Source of the DNA: Urophycis tenuis
Taxonomy: Eukaryota; Chordata; Actinopteri; Gadiformes; Phycidae
Assembly: GCA_036785325.1 (NCBI GenBank)
Contig: JAXIVH010000001.1
Location: 19,250,649 to 19,314,648, forward strand
Direction: 5' to 3'
DNA: 64,000 nucleotides
Shown here: positions 25,600-37,000 of the stretch, piece by piece
How the letters are laid out: each line of letters begins with the position of its first letter
Position numbering within the stretch: the stretch's first letter is position 1
Notes under the pieces: generated by a model
Seen by the model: only the letters and a program-made list of their open reading frames with translations
Told to the model about the DNA's origin: nothing
The model's database searches: none
Made by a program: the position numbers and the translations under genes

Positions 25600-28500
25600 A
25601 TGGCTGAATCAGAAGCAAGCAAAATGCAACGCCTAAAAGATTTGGAGGACGAGCTCACCTGTAGCATTTGTCTCTGCCCATTCCAATGCCCGGTGACGAT
25701 TCCATGCGGACACAACTTCTGTCAAGACTGTCTCACCGCCACCTGGACAGAGAGTTACAACTGCCCTCAGTGTCGGGCCCAATTCCCCACAAAACCAGAG
25801 CTGAAGAAAAACACAGTGCTCAGCGCCGTCGTGGAAACCTTTACAACGCAGTCCAGCAAGACAAATGAAAAGACGGAGGAAGTCGCGAAAACGTCTATCG
25901 TGCTGTGCGATACGTGTATGGCAGCGGAGGCGGTCAAGACGTGTCTCACCTGCATGGCATCCTTCTGTCTCGAGCATGTTCGACCCCACCACGAGAACCC
26001 AAATTACCGCGCGCACGAGCTGAGAGAGCCGCTCGCTGACATGAGCGAGCGCATCTGCGGCGACCACCACAAGCTGATGGAGTTCTTCTGTGTCCAACAC
26101 AGCCGTAGTATATGTAGTGTCTGCCTGCAGCAGGTTCACAAAGGATGCTCCTTCTCGACTCCTGACGAACAAAAGGCATTGAAAGAGGTACGTTTCTTCT
26201 TCAATCATTTTGTCTTTTTGTTAGTGTGTACAAGTGTTTCTAAATTACCCCCCCCCCCCCTTCTGCAGTCTGACTGCAAAGTCAAGTTCGTGTTGCTGGA
26301 TTCGAAGATTGAAAAGACTCGGACGGCCATCTCCCAGATAACAGTGGCACATAACAGGTTAAAGGTAATTATATGTTATATCATGTTATAAAACTGTACT
26401 GTGTGTATTGGCGTGTGTCATCAACTTTAAGTGTACCTGAATGAAAAACCGAATACATGAAGACGAGAAAGGGCAATAAACAATCCCTGCTGTTATTTCC
26501 TTTTACCATTTGCTTCCTATAATGTTCCTTCCTCTCATAGGCAATGGGTAACATGTAAAAATATGTCACACCGGTTACACAACATTGCACAATATCAACG
26601 TGTTAAGGACTTAGCTTATTTAAAACTACCAAACATGGTGAACATTACGACAAGTCCATTTCTGAATTGCATGACAATGCCATACCATTCAATGATAATA
26701 ATAATGTATAATTGTTCCCCAGCCCTGTCTAACATTGTCATGCATGCTATGGGCTACTGCTAGGACTCTGTGACCAGCAGGAAGAAGATGCTGGGGGCAG
26801 AGTACCAGCAGATCCGGGAGATGCTGGACCGCGATGAGCGTGAAGCTATGAACACAGTGGACCGCCAGCTGCAGAGTGGAGAGACCAAGTACAATAACGC
26901 CACCAAGAGGTTCCGCCAGAATATCCAGCACATGGACAGTGCCCAACGCACCATCAATGATCTTCTCAAGAAGTCAGACACCCTGGACTTTCTTCAGGTG
27001 AGATGACAAGAATTCCTCTATTAGTTAGAATATGTATATGTATGTCTTCTTTGGTCAATGTTTTTCTTCTTAGCAGCAGTACTCTGAACCTTAACCTCCA
27101 CCGCCCCCCCACCCTGAACTTTACTCTGCTCCCATTAACTCAACTTAACCACCTCTGACCCACTACCTGAACCTAATCTTTTCAAACTTACAATTAATCA
27201 TTCTTCATCATCCATCTAAACCTCACAATTAAAAGGGATTTATGGGTGGATTTTAATGGTTTGGTTCTACATCATGTTATTTGTCTTGGCACCTTATAAT
27301 TGCTCTTTGTAACATGGCACTTAGCCAGAGATGTTGTATACTAGCTACTACTAATCGTTAACTACTAATGGTTAACCTAGCAATTGAAATGCTTGAAACT
27401 TGTTCTGGTGACCTTCTTACTGTATTAGCAGCAATTAAATGTTTCACCTTCTTCTGACAAATGTACTTATTGTAAGTCTCTTTAGATAAAAGCGTCTGCT
27501 AAATGTAAATGTAGAGCACTGGAACTTTTTGCAAGCTATTGTCTTGTGATCATCAAACTCATCCATGACTTGATAAGATTCTCTCCCTGGCCGACTGAGA
27601 AGGTGTGTGTGTGTGTGTGGGGGGCCAATATGCTCCTTTTAGTTAGTCGTCTCAGTGACTTTTAGAAGCTGTGTCCATGGTAATACAAGATGTCATCTCT
27701 CTGTTGTTTTGGGATAGGCTTCAGTAGACCTGCCTGCTGTTATCAGTTTTGAGTGCAACCTTCCTCGGGTGACTCTGGACTCAAAGGACGTGATTGGCGC
27801 GCAGACGTTCGTTGTCGACTTCAAGGAGTTTCTTTGTGACCTGTTGAAACAGCCATATGAGACCAGACCAGCGATGCTTAAACCAGGTGGGCATTTCATA
27901 TCTTCTTGACAGCAGTGCAGTCCAGAAGATACTTGGCTGTAGGCACAACCAACGTTTTCAGGGGTCTTTCAGTGTCTGACACGTCGTGGATGAAGATGCC
28001 AGGTGGTAATGTTGGATTTTGCACCATTACAAGCCGAGGCTGGCATGTGTTTACCTTGTTACTAAAGCTGTCGTTGGTTATCGCTGTCAAACCTGCACTA
28101 TGCAAATATATTAGATCCATAGAGAACAACATTTGATGCAAAGTCTGCCGCAGAGGGTGTTAAGAGTCATGGAGAGAAAATGACATTCACTTTTTAATAT
28201 CGAAGTGGTGGGTAGGTTTTATTATTATATATTATATATCTTTATTCTCAATTCTTACATTCGGTAGAAAATAACTACGTAGTGAAAAGTTGTATAAATT
28301 AACAGGCTTGTAGAACTTGTAAAAATTAGTAAAGGATGCAAAGGATGGGCCAGAATTGCCCATAGGTGGCGCTATAATCAGCTCTTGAATGTAAAATGCA
28401 CCATTCATCATTCATCAGGATTATTAACTTTCATGCAGTAACCCCTTGTGGTCAGACCATTCTAAAAAAACAGAGGATGCATTTGTTTGAAGTTTAAAAA

Positions 28501-30170
28501 GTTTCTAATTTTACTTTAGAAACATGGCTGGTGATTATTCAACCTTCAACCTTTTTATGGCATAGAAAGCCCACAATTTACTTCCAAGTGTGGACGACTG
28601 CTCCTACTCAAAATATATTTGAGAGACATGAGAGATAGGATTTTGAGATGTTTACCTCTGGTTAACCTGCTTTTATGGCATGCCAATGCTATTTTACCAT
28701 ACTTGCCAAGGTCATCATTTTGTGTAAATAATGGAAGACTCCTTGTCATGCTCACCATTCCATGCAAGACCCTGTTCTTGTTGCATGCAACTATATTTAT
28801 TATTGTTATTGTTTTTATAATATTCCCCCCCTGTTTTAGAAGAACCATCCCAAAATACACATTGTACAAGATTCCACCATTCCACCACAGGATTTCCATG
28901 TATCTGCTCCACAATCCACTAAAATCCAGAAATTCAAATCAATTGCAAATCCAGGCTGTGAAAGCCTAGAGAATAACACTACCGGCATTTGACTTTCAGG
29001 AGACCTACCAAAGGCACCGGCCCCTCCCCAGTCTTCTAGTCCTGGGCCGTCCAAGGGCGCAGGGTCCAAGGACGCAGGGTCCAAGGGCGCAGGGTCCAAG
29101 GATGCAGGGTCCAAGGGCGCAGGGTTCCCGGGCCCAAAGGGTAAGCCTCAAAGCAAGTTGTTTGTCTGTTAAATTCCACCAGAGAGTAAAATTGTACTAT
29201 AATGTTGCATCACGTAGAACAAACCAAGAAGCCCACCAAGGGCCCAAAAGCAAAGGGTGAAAAGAAGATGAAGGCAGCGAGTTCCACAGAGAACCTTCTG
29301 ACGGTAAATAAGAAAGATCAATCCAGGGGCGGCAAACCTGAACAGAAATCAACCGAGAATCCAGGTAACCTATAACCGTTTGACTATTTTCATTTTAGTG
29401 TGTTTAGTGCACACCACTGAAGACATGAACATGGCCACCCAATTATGTACATAGGCATTATTCAATGTTCATTGTTTTTCTTTCAGCAAACTTTAGCATT
29501 CCACCGAGCATTACCTCCACTGTCAGCAGACACGAGCTTCTCAAATGTATGTGTACACTTTTATCAGTTGCTCTGACCTCATACACCGCTAGACGAATCT
29601 CAGGGTCTCATATTAATGAACCGTTTCCGCTGAGCAGACGCCACAGTGCTCACCTTGGATCCGAAGACGGCCCACAGGCGTGTGAAGCTGAGCGAGGACC
29701 TGACTGGGGCCTCTGTTGCGGAAGAGCCAGCCAACTACCCCGACGGCCCGGCACGGTTCTCTGTCTGCTCCCAGGTGTTGACCTCCAAGGGTTTCTCTAG
29801 AGGGCGGCACTACTGGGAAGTCAAGATGACCAACAACAACTTTGTGGGCATAGGGCTGGCTTGCAAAGGCATGGATCGCAAGGGCCCCAGCAGCCGCTTG
29901 GGTCGCAACGCCCAGTCCTGGTGCGTGGAGTGGGTCACTCTGAAGCTGTCCGCCTGGCACGACAACAGTGAGACGGTGCTGAAAAATCTCAACGTCAAGC
30001 GCATCGGCGTGCTGGTGGACTGTGACGAGGGAACGGCCACGTTTTATGGTATTTCTGATGGGGCGACTCCCTTTCACACGTTTGTGTCTTCTTTCGCCCA
30101 AGCCGTGTACCCAGCCTTCTGGATCTTCTCCAACACCTCTTCCATCGCCTTATGCAAGTTGTCGAGCTGA
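25600..30170 (+). CDS. trim25: TRIM25 E3 ubiquitin ligase, tandem copy 2
   Basis: Second intact trim25. Exons: 25600-26187, 26269-26364, 26764-26997, 27718-27886, 29000-29140, 29218-29364, 29487-29546, 29638-30170. The sum is 1968 nt, 655 aa, in phase throughout. RING, two B-boxes, coiled coil and PRY-SPRY are as in copy 1, with near-identical RING/B-box and 234-nt coiled-coil exons. Differences: exon 1 is 12 nt shorter after the RING; no counterpart of the 27-nt microexon is recognisable; the linker exon 29000-29140 encodes Gly-Ser-Lys-Gly-Ala pentapeptides instead of the Gly/Pro/Phe-rich text of copy 1. The next exon is very basic (TKKPTKGPKAKGEKKMK). SPRY changes include ACKGMDRKG for AYNSVDRKG. 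This copy is compact (4.6 kb against 11.9 kb) and nearly free of transposons. Confidence 0.9.
27365..27515 (+). mobile_element. SINE-like repeat in trim25 copy 2 intron 3
   Basis: Shares a body of about 150 bp with 60783-60938: AGCAATTGAAATGCTTGAAA, TATTAGCAGCAAT, and a tail ending GATAAAAGCGTCTGCTAAAT. The tail is the conserved 3' block also seen, inverted, at 12714. No clear tRNA-like head remains. Confidence 0.65.
29050..29124 (+). repeat. 15-bp coding repeat in trim25 copy 2 linker
   Basis: About five units of GGGTCCAAGGGCGCA or GGGTCCAAGGACGCA, in frame, encoding Gly-Ser-Lys-(Gly/Asp)-Ala. The array lies between coiled coil and SPRY and is absent from copy 1. Confidence 0.9.
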
Positions 30171-30620
30171 GGGGTTAAGAGGGTGTCTTCTTGACGTGAA
30201 AGTGTCACGGGTCTTGGGTCTTCTGTACATGAGCTTGTTTGTGTTTGTTCTTTTGGAAATGTAGCCGGTGTTTGACGTTGATTGTTTAAAAATGTTTATC
30301 GCCTCAAGTTCAAACAACGCTTTGATTAGCATCGGCGCAGTCGTTGCATGAAGCAAAGCCACGACACGGTTTATGTATATGAAAATATTTATGAGAATGT
30401 TTTCAATTTCAATGGATCTCTCGTACATTCTGTTCAATAGTTTTGGTCAATATTGTCAACGGCAATAACAAGTGGTGGGAACTCCAAATCTTTCTTCTCA
30501 GATTCTTCAGATTCTTGTGTGTTCAAATAAATTGTTACCAATAAAGAACAATTAAGTTACAACTTTGAATTCTATTTCTACTTTTTCAGAAAATAAGGAA
30601 TATTGCTGCCAAAGGTAAAA
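30171..30620 (+). other. 3' UTR of trim25 copy 2
   Basis: Follows the stop codon. AATAAA signals at about 30523-30545 (CAAATAAATTG, CAATAAAGAAC) are the likely polyadenylation site. Homologous to 22560-22925 behind copy 1. Confidence 0.6.
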
Positions 30621-32908
30621 CATTTTTTTTAACTCAGCCGTGGACAGAATGCCATGCAGTAAAGTGTATTTCTTTTTTTTTTAACAAAAAAAAAGTTGAA
30701 TCTTCATTTTGAAGGAAGCATGGGGCTGTCACAAATATAAGTTTAAACTAAAAGCTTCTAATTTGGTATTCAAGATTGAACATGATTGACTTTCTCAAAA
30801 CAATTCCAAAAACATTCCAAAACTAAACATCACATTCCTCTTCCCAAAACACTCTCAAAATGTTGATTTCAATAAGTTTCAGTACAACATGAAAACAAAA
30901 GAGTCTGCATCTGACAATGTAAACATGTAGATTATGGTCGAGGGGCAAAGGAGCAACAGTGTACAAAATTACAATAGAACAAAGAAGGGATAAGTAAGGA
31001 ATAAAAGCACCTAACAAAGTACCTGCATATTCCACAAGCATTGCATGGCTAATCCTAATTTGCCTTTTTAGAGAAATGGCAATCACAAACATCAATGTGG
31101 CAGGTGAAAAGTGTGCACAATGTCAGTTCATTCACTGTAACAAAACATTTGTCAGAGTTATGGCTATCAGTGTTTTGGTATTATAGTATCACCATTGGAC
31201 TACCTGCATTGTTTTTTTAAATGGCCAAATAGTCACAGAAAAAAAGACATGCCCAAATGTGAGCATTAGATTGTACAAAGGCACAACCAATAGTCACATG
31301 AGGACCACCCTAAAGTCATGTGACCTGAGCCTTAGAGAAACACACATTTAAGTAGAACTGCAAAGGTAAGATTTGAATTTGTGTGTGAAGAGGGCTCAAA
31401 ATGGGCCTGGCTGTCAGTGTCAAGATCTTAGTGTCTTCAAGATCTAAGAAAACCACCCTGTGTTTATTATTGCAAGCAGTTCAAATTGTATATTTCACAG
31501 ATCTTTAAATAAGGGAAGTGACAGCCATTCAATGCAATATCTAAACCATTGGTAGGGTCATGTTAAACTGCGTTTTATATTCTATAGTAAATGAGTAAAC
31601 AAACTACTTGCAGTATACAGTGTACGGTTTTCAATACTGTCAGCAGTGCTAAAAGTGTTATGTGCCATAACAGTGTAAAACAATTCAAAGGAATAAAGAA
31701 TGTGTCAAGAAGCAAGAAGCCTTTCATAATTTCAAAGACTATCACAATAACAACTTCAAACTTTGACCTAATCCAGCCATGTATTCTCTAGATATTAAAG
31801 AACAGATGTTGATACACAACCGCCAGCCTTGCCAGTTTACTACAGTGTATCAGAGAAGTAAACAAGGCCTGCTGAAGCATCCAGTGAATGACTTGCTTAG
31901 ATATACATCTCCCAATGCAGTGCTTGGAGCAACGTCTTCTGTAGTCTTCTAGAGAACAGCGGCCTTTAGGACTGCATTTAAATCAATACATTAGCCGCAG
32001 AAGTCTCCTCTTCTGAGGCCACACACTCACAGACATTGTGGCTCAGCTGTTTTTTTAAGCAATCCTTAAGCATCACTTATTAAGTTTTTCTTTTGGAAGG
32101 TCAGACTCAGAACCAACATTTCCCATGAGACATTAATCAGCTGTGAGGCTGCCTAGGGGTCTTAAAAAGTCTTAAATTACCATTTTAAGAGTAATCTACC
32201 ATGACAGTTAATTTGGCACTCAGGGATTAGTGCAAAAAGCAATTGTTCTTCCAAAAGGTTCCGTTTCACAGGATTGGCCGACATGCGACATGACAGTTGC
32301 CTAAGGTCTGAGTTACCCTAACCCTAACCACCATCAGTGTGAATACCACCACGACAAGAACACCTCATATCATGGACACACCAGCCAAAGAACACAGTAA
32401 ACCCAAACAGTGGGGAAACCGCACGCGTCCGTGCAAGATGAAAACGAGACGAAAGTAATTCCGGAGGTGGTGGTAGGCCTCCCCAGCGCGGCCTTAATGA
32501 CAGATCTCAAAACGACAAAACAAAAACCACAACCCAAAGAGACCCCCCCCCCCTCCCACCAAAAGAAAAAGCCAAGTGCTCGATATCATAGTGCTCGATA
32601 TCATAGTGCTCGATATCATAGTGCTCGATATCATAGTGCTCGACATCGGCTGACTGACCGCGAAGTGAGTGAGGGTGGGACGGCGGGCGGGTGGGTGTAG
32701 AGTCATGGACAGGGAGTCATGGGGGAGTCGGGGGGAGTCGTGGGGGGGGCGGGGTCAGAGCCGGGGGGAGTCATGGGGGGGTCAGAGCCAGGGGGGGGGA
32801 GTTATGGGGGAGGAGTCATGGGGGGGGGGGGGGGGGGGGGGGGTCAGAGCCATGGGGGAGGAGTCATGGGGGAGGTCAGAGCCATGGGGGAGGAGTCATG
32901 GGTGCGGG
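30621..32908. other. Convergent intergenic/dgke 3' UTR region
   Basis: No coding exon seen on either strand. It lies between the convergent 3' ends of trim25 copy 2 and dgke, and at least the right part is presumably dgke 3' UTR. It contains the 15-bp and G-rich repeats listed separately; 30621-32300 shows nothing recognisable. Confidence 0.6.
32575..32649. repeat. 15-bp tandem repeat, five copies
   Basis: AGTGCTCGATATCAT repeated five times (the last with one change), each carrying the palindrome GATATC. It is in the presumed dgke 3' UTR. Confidence 0.95.
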
Positions 32909-32945
32909 TCAGAGCCGGGGCCCGGGGGAGTCGTGTGGGGGGGCG
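32700..32945. repeat. G-rich degenerate repeat with a long G homopolymer
   Basis: Imperfect units of GGAGTCATGGGGG and GGTCAGAGCC, with an uninterrupted G run at about 32820-32842. The dgke transcript carries the C-rich complement. The array overlaps the last codons of dgke exon 11 (stop at 32909-32911). Confidence 0.9.
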
Positions 32946-33804
32946 GGGCTCTCGGTCTCCGAGGCGCTGGTGTCTGCGTCGTCGTCGTCCTCGTCCGTCT
33001 GCTCGCCGCTGTGGTACAGCATGAGGACCTGCGTCTTGTGGGTGATGGTGATGGTGCAGGGGCCCTGCGCCCACGGCTCCCCGTCCACCTGCATGGGCAT
33101 CCTGGAGCTCTTCAGCACCAGCTGGGGGGGGAACCACACAGGCTGCTCGTGATGTCATCACAACAATCGGAATATTCTGAGTTCTAAATGGCCTTTCTGC
33201 TGAAGAGCCACAAATACAATTCTATATTGTCTATTTGAAGACACACATCTATATTTACGATTGAGGCTAAACAGAGAGCGTGTGTGTGTGTGTGTGTGGG
33301 TGTGTGTGTGTGGGGGCCCCCCCTCACCCGCACAGTATGCGCCTGGCCGAGCCGCACAGGATTAGCCAGTTTGACCTGTATCTGGGCACAATGGAAGGAG
33401 CCAAACACACCCACCACCTCCAGCATGCCGTCGTCCAGCCTAGCAGGGGAACGCAGAGGTGCAAACCATTAACCGTCAGGCGGGAGCAGCGGCGGCCCCC
33501 TGAGACCTGACAGGAGGACCGCGACGCCGGCTACGCGTTCGGGGGGATTTACCGCGTCGGAGGGCAGGGCTCGTCTCCCATGCCCTCCCAGAGTCTGCAG
33601 CCCCCGCCCCAGTAGCCGATGTTGCACACGATGATGCCCTCCAGGCTGGGCAGCGGGACCCTCTCCCCGTCCAGCTCCAGCTGTGGGAGGGGACGGACAC
33701 ACACACACGCACGCACACACACACACACGCACGCACACACACACACACACAGGCACACACACACACACACACAGACACAGACACAGACACACAGACAGGC
33801 AGGC

Positions 33805-33863
<59 letters not shown>

Positions 33864-33944
33864 GAGACACACACGCACACACAGGCACGCACACGGACAC
33901 GGACACACACAGAGACACACACACACACACACACACAGGCACAC

Positions 33945-34035
<91 letters not shown>

Positions 34036-37000
34036 GACACACACACAGGCACGCACACGCACACACAGACACAGACAGACACACAGACACACACACAGAT
34101 TGTTGTGTTTTCTGTGGTGTTATATAATTATTTCTCATTTACATGTTTCATTCCAAAGTGTACCTTAATCCAGAGTACAAATGCTTCAAGTTAAACCTAT
34201 AGACAACCGTTTGAGTTTCAACCGTTTTTGTGTAGTCTTTCTTTGAGAGAGGAGTGTGTTGTGGGTCCATGTAACCGTTGGTTACCCGTGTAAACGAAGC
34301 GCGAGATTTGATTTACTTGTACGGTATTTACAACCGATTTACAACCCGGTATGCAGCCAATTGGTAAGCTCTCTTAGTTCACTGTTTTCTTGTCTGCGTT
34401 CATGTTATACACTTCATGTTATCTGCTATCGGTATGCTGTATTGTTGCAGTATGTTTACGTCCGCTCCCTGGTGTTGTTGTACGTTGAGGAGAACGCGAT
34501 CGCGCTATGCTCCGGTAAATCCAACCAGTTTACTGATGATCGAAGTTGAGAAATGGTAAAGCTGTGAGACATGGTGCTAACATTTGGACTTCTGGGGTTG
34601 CTGTCTCATCCGTGTATGCTTGTTTCTTTAGTTTTTGGAATGCTTGATTAAGTAAATCGCAGAGACCGGTTTTTTAACGTACTACTTGGTTTGCCGCCGG
34701 GCATTATGGGAGTTGTAGTTATTGTGGTGAAAGCCTCAATACACATTCGGGATTTGAATATAGTGTTTGACATGTTTGACATATGAACCAGTGAATATGA
34801 AAGATTGTGAAGTATTATTATTATTATTAATTAATTAATTAATTAATTAATTAATTAATTAATTTTTATATATATTTATTTTGATTAATGCATGTTTATT
34901 ATGCTATTATTAGTTAATTAACATTTTGATATTTGTCATGATGAGATACGGGTTAATGTTATTTATTATTGTTGCTTATTGTTATTGGGCTATTGTGGTG
35001 AGTGAAATGTGATGTTTGTGTTGTGCACATGATAAATGAAACATTGCATTCCTTACTTTTCAGGTTTATTACCTGCTTCCCTTTTTAGATAAATAAACAA
35101 ATAAGAAGTGGAAAATTGAGTAATATCCTTTTGTACACCGGGTTGCCCTTTTCCGTGGGAGGAAAACGGAACAGTAATAAACCAAACGGTTCGAGCGCAT
35201 CAAGAGTCAAGTCTGCCACCACCATATCAGCATTGATCAGTGAAGGCGCACCGAAAAAAGAGGAATAAGCCAAATATACCCCTCTGTGTAACAGCGCCTT
35301 GGTCAGTGCAGAAAAAAGAAGATGAATTCGGCAGAATTAGCGGCCTTGAAAGGAAAGCGCTCCACAGCACAAACCCTCTTCAGCAGGAGAGCCAAGAAGC
35401 TGTCCCTCACTGTAGAACTTCTGGAAAAAAGGGCGCTTATCGATGAAATCAGAGCACTTGGTGTGGACTTTGAAAAGGTGCACGATACCGGTCTCGAATA
35501 TGTTGATGCTCTGGGAGAAGTGGAAGATGAGGAAGAAAAGGCAGAAGAAGAAGCGGCTCATGCAGAAGAGAAAACGGCGAAGTGCCTGGCCACATATACA
35601 GAAACACTCCAGCTCGCTAAAGAGACGTTATGGACCAAATTCGGCTATGTCGACATGAAACTGTACGCTGACGGTGCAGAGGAGAAATGTGCCGAAGTTG
35701 AGGACACTGACATGAAGGAGTTGACAGAGGAAGAACGTCAAGTCCTGAGAGAGAGCCTAGTGGAGAGAATCAGCATGCTAGAGCAGAAGGTGCTTGAATG
35801 GGAAAGTCTTGTCTCTGGCGCCAAGACAACAGTATACAAGCAGCAGCTATACAAACTGGGCAACAGACTGCAAGACTGGTGGCGGCAAAAGTTGAAGCGT
35901 AGAGAAGAGCTTGGCAAGGAACAAAAGGATGAAGAAGTAGACACTGATGGAGAGCGCAGCGAGTCCGGCGAGGGGCCCACCAGAGCTGGCAGGCAGCCCC
36001 AAGTCCCCAGAGCGCCTGCGTTCCCAAACTTACCGTATGCACCTCCACAAAGCATCCCTGGCATGCATGCCGGGGCGCACGGCTTCAGGCCACAGATCAG
36101 CCTTGAACGAACACGCCTGCCCATGTTCTCAGGAGACATGACTGACTACTACCGGTGGAAGGCTGAGTGGGAAGAGCTGGAACAGCTAGGAAACCCTCAG
36201 AGGACGGCTGGTGTTACAAGGTTCCACCTCCTAGCAAGTCTCAGTGACAGGGTGAAAAAAGACTTGGTTCTGTCCAGCTGCGCATCGGCGGATGAAATGT
36301 TCAGGCGCCTCGACAACCGTTTCGGGAACAAGGCGAAAATCGTCTTGAGGATATCCGAGGAGGTTCAGGGCCTACCCTCTGTGAAGGGAAACAACCCCAG
36401 GAAAGCAATTGAGCTGATCCAGGCCGTGGAGCGGGCCCTTAGCAACCTTGTGATCCTGGGAGAAGAGGATGTTATAAAGAACCGTTGGGTAGCACAGTCC
36501 CTTGAAAGCAAGCTCCCAAGCTCTCTGAAGGAGAAATGGATTGAACACAAGTCTAATGCTGTGACTGGTTTTGCTCCACTTAACCACTTCGACTGCTTAC
36601 TGCACTTTCTGAAGAAGCAAGAGGCAATCCTGGAAGAGCTGGATCTGCTGGAGGCAAGTCCTGGTGAGGGAAGCTCGTCACTGAAAGGCCCGGCAGACAA
36701 GCCAGAAAGAGGAGTCAAGAAAGCGTACTCCAAAGCCACCTCAGGCCAAAGAGGGTCTCCGTGGAAGCCACGCTCGGGCTCATGCACTGCCTGTGCCGAT
36801 GAGACACATGCTGGCAGGCTGTTTGCTTGCAAAGCCTTCAGGGAGATGGATCTCCAGAGGAGAGAGGCCCATCTAAAGACCCATGGGATATGCAATCGGT
36901 GCCTGTGCTTCCACCTAAAGGATGGCCGTTGCAACCCAAAGTTCCTCTGCAGTAAAATGGACTGCCGCAAGGAAGAGTCTCACCATTATCTGCTCTGCTC

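Noticed and set aside
28500..28535. Candidate counterpart of the trim25 27-nt microexon in copy 2
   Set aside because: The AG-GT interval (11 nt) would break the reading phase; copy 2 splices in phase without it.
33469..34194. 180-220-residue frames rich in Cys/Val/Ser or His/Thr
   Set aside because: Same microsatellite artefact around dgke exon 9; only 33553-33680 is coding (dgke).
34256..34549. 97-aa frame, repeated identically at 41942-42235
   Set aside because: Lies wholly in the two LTRs of the BEL element; no family resemblance.
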